This document shows, piece by piece, positions 56,488 to 64,000 of a stretch of DNA of 64,000 nucleotides. A program made the position numbers and the translations under genes. The number at the start of each line of letters is the position of its first letter. Within the stretch, counting starts at the first letter, position 1. This DNA comes from Colwellia sp. PAMC 20917 (lineage in GTDB: Bacteria; Pseudomonadota; Gammaproteobacteria; Enterobacterales; Alteromonadaceae). The stretch is taken from the NCBI RefSeq assembly GCF_001767295.1, contig NZ_CP014944.1:1-64000 (forward strand). The letters run 5' to 3'. A model generated the notes under the pieces. It made no database searches, was not told the DNA's origin, and was given only the letters and a program-made list of their open reading frames with translations.

Positions 56488-57862
56488 CGACGACGCTAAT
56501 GGCTCTTTACCTTTAGATTTCGCTGATGAAGTAATCATTGAAACTGACAATGAAGATGATCAGTTTCAACCCTTAGCGGCCAAACTTCGCCCTAAAACAT
56601 TAGCCGATTATCAAGGTCAACAACATATCTTATCGCCAGGTATGCCGTTAACGATCGCGATTGAGCAGGGGAAGTGTCATTCTGTTATATTCTGGGGGCC
56701 GCCGGGTACCGGCAAAACCACCTTAGCAGAAATTATTGCTAGCCATGCAAATGCCGAGGTTGAACGCTTATCGGCGGTAACCTCAGGTATTAAAGATATA
56801 CGTCAAGCGATAGATAATGCTAAGCAACGTTTGCTGCGCCATAAAAAACGCACGGTATTATTTGTTGACGAAGTTCACCGTTTTAATAAAGGACAGCAAG
56901 ATGCTTTTTTGCCTTTTATTGAAGATGGCACCATTATTTTTATTGGCGCGACCACTGAAAACCCCGCTTTTGAACTTAACCAAGCGGTTTTATCACGTGC
57001 ACGTGTTTATACTTTAAAAAAATTAACGCGTGAAGACTTATCTATTATTTTAACGCGTGCTTGTGAAAATCAGCAAAACAGCAAAAACATTAAGATATCT
57101 ATTGCCGATAATGCCCAGCAGCAATTATTAACCTTGGCGAATGGCGATGCACGACGTCTATTGAATGTCTTTGAAAACTGCGTTGATATTCTGTCAGGAT
57201 CCAAAATCACTATTACTTTAGAAACTGTTGTGCAAGTAGCGGGCAATAAAATTGCTTTATACGATAAAGGTGGTGATGCCTTTTATGATTTGATCAGTGC
57301 TTTTCATAAATCTGTGCGCGGTAGCTCTCCTGATGCCGCACTTTATTGGTACGCGAGAATATTAGCAGGGGGCGGAGATGCACTTTACGTCGCCCGTCGG
57401 CTGTTAGCGATCGCCAGTGAAGACATTGGTAATGCCGACCCTAGAGCAATGCAACTCGCTATTAATGCTTGGGATACTTTTCAGCGTGTCGGACCTAGTG
57501 AAGGTGAGCGAGCTATAGCTCAAGCAACTGTATACATGGCTTTAGCACCGAAAAGTAATGCCGTATATATGGCTTTTAACCAGGCCAAAGAGCTTGCTAA
57601 AAATACTGCAGAGCTCGACGTCCCCTTTCATTTAAAAAATGCCACCAGTAGTATTACTAAAGAACTCGGTCATGGCAGCGAATATAGGTACGCTCATAAT
57701 GAAGATAATGGCTTTGCTGCAGGAGAAAATTATTTTCCTGAATCCTTGCAACATACCTCGCTTTATCAACCAACAGACCGTGGCTTGGAAAAACAGTTAA
57801 AAGATAAACAAAATTTTCTCAATGAATTAAATAACCAAAGTAATAATAAACGTTATGACTAA
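56474..57862 (+). CDS. rarA: replication-associated recombination protein RarA
   Basis: A 462-residue AAA+ ATPase of the MgsA/WRNIP1 family. Walker [14 protein letters not shown], Walker [21 protein letters not shown], sensor 1 [12 protein letters not shown], and a C-terminal tetramerisation part ([24 protein letters not shown]). It acts at stalled forks. It carries a ~30-residue acidic N-terminal extension compared with the E. coli protein. Overlaps lolA by 14 bases and crcB by 8. Confidence 0.95.
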   Translation: MINANDDANGSLPLDFADEVIIETDNEDDQFQPLAAKLRPKTLADYQGQQHILSPGMPLTIAIEQGKCHSVIFWGPPGTGKTTLAEIIASHANAEVERLSAVTSGIKDIRQAIDNAKQRLLRHKKRTVLFVDEVHRFNKGQQDAFLPFIEDGTIIFIGATTENPAFELNQAVLSRARVYTLKKLTREDLSIILTRACENQQNSKNIKISIADNAQQQLLTLANGDARRLLNVFENCVDILSGSKITITLETVVQVAGNKIALYDKGGDAFYDLISAFHKSVRGSSPDAALYWYARILAGGGDALYVARRLLAIASEDIGNADPRAMQLAINAWDTFQRVGPSEGERAIAQATVYMALAPKSNAVYMAFNQAKELAKNTAELDVPFHLKNATSSITKELGHGSEYRYAHNEDNGFAAGENYFPESLQHTSLYQPTDRGLEKQLKDKQNFLNELNNQSNNKRYD

Positions 57863-58256
57863 TACCATTAGTACCTTTTCATTATATCTATTTGTAGCAC
57901 TTGGCGGAGCGTGTGGGGCAAGTCTACGCTTTTATTTTTCGCAATTAATATTGAATTGGCTCGGAAAAGGTTTCCCTTTTGCGACATTGGCGGTTAATAT
58001 TTCCGGCTCATTGATCATGGGCACCTTATATGGTCTTATTGAAAATGGTGTAATTGAAGTAAGTGTCTACCGAACCCTAATAGGTATCGGGTTTCTAGGA
58101 GCTTTTACCACATTTTCAACCTTTTCATTGGATACACTTTTGTTAATGCAACAAGGTGAATTCCTAAAAGGCATGATAAATATATTACTTAATGTCAGCT
58201 TATGTGTTTTTGCTGCTGGTATTGGGATGTACTTAGTAACTTATGCGACTAAGTAA
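57855..58256 (+). CDS. crcB: fluoride ion channel CrcB/Fluc
   Basis: A 133-residue membrane protein with four helices. The channel signatures are [19 protein letters not shown] and [12 protein letters not shown]. Dimers export fluoride. No fluoride riboswitch is seen before it because its start lies inside rarA. Confidence 0.95.
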   Translation: MTNTISTFSLYLFVALGGACGASLRFYFSQLILNWLGKGFPFATLAVNISGSLIMGTLYGLIENGVIEVSVYRTLIGIGFLGAFTTFSTFSLDTLLLMQQGEFLKGMINILLNVSLCVFAAGIGMYLVTYATK

Positions 58257-58287
58257 GCAGAGCTAAAATAAATAAACAACCACTTAA

Positions 58288-59586
<1,299 letters not shown>

Positions 59587-59623
59587 CGCTACTTGGTAAC
59601 CCCTCTTTATTGGCAGCAATAAG

Positions 59624-59653
59624 AATCCAATACCTAGGTATTGGATTTTTTTT
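59624..59653 (+). terminator. terminator of serS
   Basis: A 24-bp perfect palindrome, AATCCAATACCT and its complement, runs into about nine T residues, 38 bases after serS. Confidence 0.93.
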
Positions 59654-59735
59654 TGTTTTAATTTGAATTTTTAATCGGGTGATCGGGTCTATAAATAGAA
59701 CTATTTCGTTATTATATTATTTATAAAGGTGAGTT

Positions 59736-60221
59736 GTGTTGAAGAGTTTATTTATTCAAGCTGTGGTGTTTTTAACTATCTTTCAAGCACTGACAATGTT
59801 CAGAGAATCAGACATGCTATCATCGGGAGAACAGATAACGCCACAAACTGTTTTGTTAGAAACGCTCGATGATAAAACCATTGAACTTGCCAATTTTAAC
59901 AAAACTACCATTATTTATTTTTTTGCTCCTTGGTGTCAAATATGTCATGTCAGTATCGGTAATCTTCAAGAGATATATGAAAAGAACCAACAGATAAATG
60001 TTATCGCCATTGCATTAGATTATGTCGATAAAAAAGAGGTCTTTGAATTTTCTAGCCAGCATCAGTTAACTTTCCCTATTGCCTTAGGCACAGAGCAAAT
60101 TAAGCACCAATTCAAGATAGAAGGTTATCCAAGTTATTATGTCATTGATGATAAAAATACCGTTATTGCAAAATCAATGGGCTATTCTTCTGAAATTGGG
60201 CTGTTTCTTAGAACACTTTAA
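59736..60221 (+). CDS. thioredoxin-like (TlpA/ResA-type) protein
   Basis: A 161-residue protein with an N-terminal hydrophobic anchor (~3-19, LFIQAVVFLTIFQALT) and a thioredoxin fold facing the periplasm. Its active site FFAPWCQICHVS (C-Q-I-C) and cis-Pro region GYPSYYVID are intact. Predicted to reduce disulfides, possibly in cytochrome maturation. The start is GTG, with AAAGGTGAG upstream. Confidence 0.82.
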   Translation: MLKSLFIQAVVFLTIFQALTMFRESDMLSSGEQITPQTVLLETLDDKTIELANFNKTTIIYFFAPWCQICHVSIGNLQEIYEKNQQINVIAIALDYVDKKEVFEFSSQHQLTFPIALGTEQIKHQFKIEGYPSYYVIDDKNTVIAKSMGYSSEIGLFLRTL

Positions 60222-60294
60222 CGCATATTACTTCTGATCTTTTCATTGTTTGTGTACACTGTGGCTATTCATAATAAAAATAGCAGATCCTGTC

Positions 60295-61422
60295 ATGCAA
60301 ATTACCTCTAACTTTGATAGTGGAAATATCCGCGTTATTGATGCAAGCCAAGCCGATAATATTCAACTTGAAATTGTTAAAGACAACCAATCTGATTTTT
60401 ATCAGTGGTTTCATTTTAAACTTAATAATAACGAACGTTGTGAACATACCCTTCATTTAATGAATGCTGGAACTTCTGCTTACACAGAAGGATGGACCGA
60501 TTATCAAGCAGTGGCATCCTACGACCGTGAGCATTGGTTTCGTGTACCAACTGAATTTGATGGAGAAAAACTGAGTATTACTTTAACCCCAGAATATGAT
60601 TCCGTTTATTTTGCTTATTTTGCTCCGTATAGCTACGAACGTCATCAAGACTTACTGCATCAAGCGCAATTAGATATTGATTGCCAGTTGCAAGTTTTAG
60701 GACAAACCCTTGATGGACGCGATGTGTCAGTATTAAAAGTTGGTGAAGAAGGTCCGAACAAGAAAGTTATTTGGGTTACTGCTCGTCAACATCCTGGCGA
60801 AAGTATGGCTGAATGGTTTATGGAAGGTTTTATTGACCGTTTGCTCGATGAAGACGATGGCGTTGCTCGCTCACTCCTAGACAGTTCAGTGTTTTACTTA
60901 GTGCCTAATATGAATCCTGATGGTTCAGTTCGAGGACATTTAAGAACAAATGCTATCGGTACTAATTTAAATCGTGAGTGGTTAGAGCCTTCAATGGCTC
61001 GCAGTCCAGAAGTATTCTTGGTGCGTGAGAAAATGTTAGCTACCGGTGTTGACATGTTTCTTGATATTCATGGCGATGAAGCTTTACCGTTTAACTTTGT
61101 TGCTGGCTGTGAAGGTATACCCGCATATGACGCTAAACATCAAGCCTTAGAAGAAAAATTCAAAAACATTCTTCTAGCGGTAACTCCTGAGTTTCAAGAT
61201 GACAAAGGTTATGATAAAGATGAGCCCGGCCAAGCTAACTTAACAGTGGGTGCTAATTGGGTGGGTAATAACTTCAAATGTTTGTCTTATACCGTAGAAA
61301 TGCCTTTTAAAGATAATGACTTATTACCAGACCGCAGTGTCGGTTGGTCAGACACGCGTAGTAGCTTATTTGGTCGTGACTTTTTAACGGCTATTTATCA
61401 TGTTGTTGATGATTTACGCTAA
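60295..61422 (+). CDS. M14 carboxypeptidase of the cytosolic carboxypeptidase (CCP-like) type
   Basis: A 375-residue protein. The N-terminal beta domain (~1-125: IRVIDASQ, YQWFHFKLNN, NAGTSAYTEGW) is the kind found before the peptidase in CCP/AGBL-like enzymes. The zinc peptidase follows: ligands HPGE in ARQHPGESMAEW and the H in LDIHGDEALP, the substrate residues NPDGSVRGHLRTN, and catalytic E in YTVEMPFKDN. It lacks a signal peptide and should be cytoplasmic. The bacterial substrate is unknown. Start set at MQITSNFDSG. Confidence 0.88.
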   Translation: MQITSNFDSGNIRVIDASQADNIQLEIVKDNQSDFYQWFHFKLNNNERCEHTLHLMNAGTSAYTEGWTDYQAVASYDREHWFRVPTEFDGEKLSITLTPEYDSVYFAYFAPYSYERHQDLLHQAQLDIDCQLQVLGQTLDGRDVSVLKVGEEGPNKKVIWVTARQHPGESMAEWFMEGFIDRLLDEDDGVARSLLDSSVFYLVPNMNPDGSVRGHLRTNAIGTNLNREWLEPSMARSPEVFLVREKMLATGVDMFLDIHGDEALPFNFVAGCEGIPAYDAKHQALEEKFKNILLAVTPEFQDDKGYDKDEPGQANLTVGANWVGNNFKCLSYTVEMPFKDNDLLPDRSVGWSDTRSSLFGRDFLTAIYHVVDDLR

Positions 61423-61553
61423 ACCTATCTAAAATCAATAATTGAAGGTCGATGATCGTTTAAGTGCTATATCAAGTTGCGCTTAAATGATTAGCGGCCC
61501 TCAAATGTCGAACAACAAATTAAATAATAATAATAATAAATCTGGAGTGTCAT

Positions 61554-63044
61554 GTGGAAGCGATTGTAAATACCATTAACGGCTATATTTGGAGCCCGTA
61601 CTTAATTTATCTCTGTTTAGGAACGGGGGTCTTTTTCTCTGTCTTAACGCGATTTGCGCAAGTACGTCATTTCAGAGAAATGTTTCGCCTATTACTTTCG
61701 GGTAAAAGCTCAGAAAAGGGTATCTCATCTTTTCAAGCCTTAGCGGTGTCTTTATCTGGACGAGTTGGTACTGGTAATATTGCAGGGGTTGCTGCTGCTA
61801 TTGGTTTTGGTGGACCTGGCGCGGTATTTTGGATGTGGGTAGTTGCCTTTTTAGGTGCAGCAACCGCTTATATCGAATCAACCAATGCCCAAATTTATAA
61901 AGAAGAAGAGGACGGTCAGTACCGTGGTGGCCCAGCTTACTACATTGAAAAAGCCTTAGGTCAGAAATGGTATGCTTGGATATTTGCTTTATCGACTATT
62001 CTTGCTTGTGGTGTTTTACTACCGGTTGTGCAATCAAACGGTATCGGTGATGCTATGGTCAATGTGTTTGGCGCCGGTGGTTCAGTTAGCTCTTTTATGG
62101 GCGACTTACCTTTAACGAAAGTATATACCGCGGTATTTATTGTTTTATTACTTGGTTTTATCATTTTTGGTGGTGTTAAGCGTATTGCGAACTTTACCCA
62201 AATTGTGGTGCCTTTTATGGCGCTTGCTTACATTATTATTGCCTGTACTATCATAGCATTGCATATTGATCAGCTACCCGGTGTCTTTATGCTAATTATT
62301 ACCGATGCTTTTACGCCAATTGCGGGCTTTGGGGCAGCCATTGGTTGGGGTGTTAAACGCGGAGTTTATTCAAATGAAGCCGGACAAGGTACTGGACCCC
62401 ATGCTGCTGCTGCTGCTGAAGTTGAACATCCAGCGCAACAAGGATTAGTGCAAGCTTTCTCAGTTTATATTGACACCTTATTTGTTTGTTCTGCAACTGC
62501 GTTTATGATCTTAATCACACAGTCGTATAATGTTATGCCTGAAGGCGCGACTAGTTTTGTTGTACGTAACTTAGCCAGTGACGTTGTTATTAGCGGTCCT
62601 GCTTTTACGCAAATTGCGGTCGATAGTGTTTTAACCGGTTTCGGTAAACCCTTTATTGCTATTGCATTGTTTTTCTTTGCCTTTACAACAGTACTAGCTT
62701 ATTACTTTATCGCAGAAAACAATGTTTCTTATATTAATAAAACAATTAAAATGCCGGTACTTAGGTTCTTCCTTAAAGTGGTGCTAATGTCAGCTGTCTT
62801 TTATGGGACTGTTGCAGAACCGAGTGCTGCTTGGAGTCTTGGTGATATAGGTGTTGGGTTAATGGCATGGTTGAATATCTTTGCTCTTATCGCCATTTTC
62901 TTTATGGCTAAACCCGCGATTAAAGCGCTAAAAGATTACGAACGTCAGCAGAAATTAGGGGTGACAAAATTTACCTTTGACCCTAAAAAGCTGGGTATTG
63001 AAAAAGCAAAGTTCTGGGAAGATCGTTTTAATAAAAACAAGTGA
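61554..63044 (+). CDS. AGCS-family sodium:alanine symporter
   Basis: A 496-residue inner-membrane transporter with about 11 membrane segments. Family marks: FQALAVSLSGRVGTGNIAGVAAAI, GGPGAVFWMWVVAF (G-A-x-F-W-M-W), and GWGVKRGVYSNEAGQGTGPHAAAAA. It takes up alanine or glycine with Na+. GTG start preceded by TCTGGAGTG. With ald in the same window it could feed alanine catabolism, though the two are not in one operon. Confidence 0.93.
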   Translation: MEAIVNTINGYIWSPYLIYLCLGTGVFFSVLTRFAQVRHFREMFRLLLSGKSSEKGISSFQALAVSLSGRVGTGNIAGVAAAIGFGGPGAVFWMWVVAFLGAATAYIESTNAQIYKEEEDGQYRGGPAYYIEKALGQKWYAWIFALSTILACGVLLPVVQSNGIGDAMVNVFGAGGSVSSFMGDLPLTKVYTAVFIVLLLGFIIFGGVKRIANFTQIVVPFMALAYIIIACTIIALHIDQLPGVFMLIITDAFTPIAGFGAAIGWGVKRGVYSNEAGQGTGPHAAAAAEVEHPAQQGLVQAFSVYIDTLFVCSATAFMILITQSYNVMPEGATSFVVRNLASDVVISGPAFTQIAVDSVLTGFGKPFIAIALFFFAFTTVLAYYFIAENNVSYINKTIKMPVLRFFLKVVLMSAVFYGTVAEPSAAWSLGDIGVGLMAWLNIFALIAIFFMAKPAIKALKDYERQQKLGVTKFTFDPKKLGIEKAKFWEDRFNKNK

Positions 63045-63100
63045 TTTTATTTATAATTGATTTACTTTTATTAATTTGCAATAAAAGTGAAATTACTTTA

Positions 63101-63128
63101 AAAAACGTCCAATAGGACGTTTTTTTTT
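63101..63128 (+). terminator. terminator of the symporter gene
   Basis: AAAACGTCC pairs with GGACGTTTT around AATA, followed by a T-tract, about 60 bases after the stop. Confidence 0.9.
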
Positions 63129-63183
63129 GCTTAAATTTAGGTAGAATATTAACACTAATTATTTTATGGAGCGTTATCTTCCT

Positions 63184-63510
63184 ATGGCTGTAATTAATTG
63201 CCCAAACTGTAAGAAAAAGATATCTGACAAAGCGAAGTCTTGCTCTCATTGTGAAATCGATTTGACCGGAGTTGATGCCAGTCAAATAGCATCAATGAAA
63301 AAATTAAGCAAAATAGATCAATCTCAAAAACTGATGAATCACTCATTTATCGCTATGTTGCTTTTTTGTGGTGGTTTTCTGTTTTTGTATTGGCAAGATG
63401 CACAGCAGGGCACATGGCAATATTTTATCAGTATTGGTGCGGCAGTGGTTGGCTTTATTTGGTATATTGCAACCCGCATTCGTTTGCTGATGCTTAAATA
63501 CCGAAATTAA
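63184..63510 (+). CDS. zinc-ribbon membrane protein
   Basis: A 108-residue protein with an N-terminal zinc ribbon (CPNCKKKISDKAKSCSHC, CxxC-x10-CxxC). Two membrane segments follow at ~54-70 and ~82-98. A small inner-membrane protein of unknown role. The ATG at MAVINCPNC was chosen so the ribbon starts directly; an ATG six codons earlier has no better site. Confidence 0.75.
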   Translation: MAVINCPNCKKKISDKAKSCSHCEIDLTGVDASQIASMKKLSKIDQSQKLMNHSFIAMLLFCGGFLFLYWQDAQQGTWQYFISIGAAVVGFIWYIATRIRLLMLKYRN

Positions 63511-63559
63511 CATTAACTTTTTTCGTAAGAATTAAGAAACAAAGGCTGTAAATATAACA

Positions 63560-63850
63560 ATGGATATTATTTCATTAGTAGACGATATGTCAGAAGAAAT
63601 GTACTTGCGCTTAAAGTGTGCCGCTGAAACGGGCAAATGGCCAGAGGGAACTATAGTTGATACAGCACAAAAAACATCAGCGCTACAAATTACCATGGCT
63701 TATCAATCAAGACATTTAAACTCAGATCAAATCTTAAGTGTTGGCGCAGATGGACTTATCGTAGATAAAACTAAACGCCAGTTGAAAAGCGAGTTCGCTG
63801 ATCTTAAAAACAACCCAGACAATAATATTGCAAGGTTTTCCGATTTATGA
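63560..63850 (+). CDS. YeaC-like protein (DUF1315)
   Basis: A 96-residue protein with the family sequence MSEEMYLRLKCAAETGKWPEG and ALQITMAYQSRH. It is small, soluble and of unknown function, common in gammaproteobacteria. The stop overlaps the next start (ATGA), so it is co-translated with the gene that runs off the window. Confidence 0.85.
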   Translation: MDIISLVDDMSEEMYLRLKCAAETGKWPEGTIVDTAQKTSALQITMAYQSRHLNSDQILSVGADGLIVDKTKRQLKSEFADLKNNPDNNIARFSDL

Positions 63851-64000
63851 TTTTTTCTAAATTTTTCAAAGCAAAATGGCAAAGTAAAGAACACAATGTT
63901 CGGTTAACGGCAATCAGTGAAGATTTATTACTTAGCAATCCCGATGACTTAGTTATATTAACAAACCTTGCACAAACAGACCCTAACGAATTAGTGCGCC
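63847..64000 (+). CDS. start of a gene cut by the window edge (possibly DUF349 protein)
   Basis: An open frame begins MIFSKFFKAKWQSKEHNVRL and runs to the edge. Its basic start and helical repeats (DLLLSNPDDLVILTNLAQTDP) resemble the N-terminus of DUF349 coiled-coil proteins, but 51 residues are too few to be sure. Coupled by a 4-base overlap to the YeaC-like gene. Confidence 0.55.
   Translation, partial: MIFSKFFKAKWQSKEHNVRLTAISEDLLLSNPDDLVILTNLAQTDPNELVR

Overview
The window looks like chromosomal DNA of a low-GC marine gammaproteobacterium of the Alteromonadales, most likely the Colwelliaceae (Colwellia/Thalassotalea group). This rests on the AT-rich composition, on the gene order infA-bpt-aat-trxB ... 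lrp-ftsK-lolA-rarA-crcB-serS, and on accessory families typical of marine bacteria (PEP-CTERM protein, Na+-coupled transporters, many sensor kinases). The genus is inferred; no database was consulted.

Region 1 (1-18.5 kb) is accessory and gene-poor. It starts with the end of a hybrid histidine kinase, then an IS110-type transposase remnant cut by an IS21-family element (1506-3882). Small or orphan genes follow: a flavodoxin-like protein, a di-haem cytochrome c, a PAS/GGDEF diguanylate cyclase, a tiny gene plus a lipoprotein gene broken by an amber codon, a large hybrid histidine kinase, a lipoprotein and three small hypothetical genes. A second IS21 copy, encoding identical proteins, lies at 15798-18174 in inverted orientation. 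It splits a PEP-CTERM gene with a 6-bp target duplication. Long stretches between genes hold degenerate intergenic repeats.

Region 2 (19.9-21.0 kb) is an array of six initiator tRNA-fMet genes on the minus strand. The last five are in ~227-bp tandem units, and the spacers carry decayed 3' halves of the same tRNA.

Region 3 (21.4-30.7 kb) holds housekeeping genes: rlmKL, a glutaredoxin-like gene and uup in one tight operon, a DUF3466 surface protein, a frameshifted bluB, a HIT hydrolase, and a LytS/LytTR-type two-component pair.

Region 4 (31.0-46.6 kb) is a loose collection of stress-type genes with long, palindrome-rich intergenic regions: CDGSH protein, a decayed metallo-beta-lactamase gene, lipoprotein cytochrome c, a glycine-rich membrane protein, a stand-alone HflK/HflC pair, aconitase A, a universal stress protein, two Crp/Fnr regulators, a PRC-barrel protein, two paralogous ankyrin-like miniproteins, a helical protein and an NhaC antiporter. 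A consensus FNR-type box and other shared motifs suggest, but do not prove, common control by oxygen or nutrient signals.

Region 5 (46.9-64 kb) is conserved core: a low-molecular-weight phosphatase, infA, the two N-end-rule aminoacyl-transferases bpt and aat, trxB, a 2-oxoglutarate oxygenase-like gene, ald divergent from lrp, then ftsK, lolA, rarA, crcB and serS, a thioredoxin-like protein, an M14 carboxypeptidase, an AGCS alanine/Na+ symporter, a zinc-ribbon membrane protein, a YeaC-like protein and the first codons of another gene.
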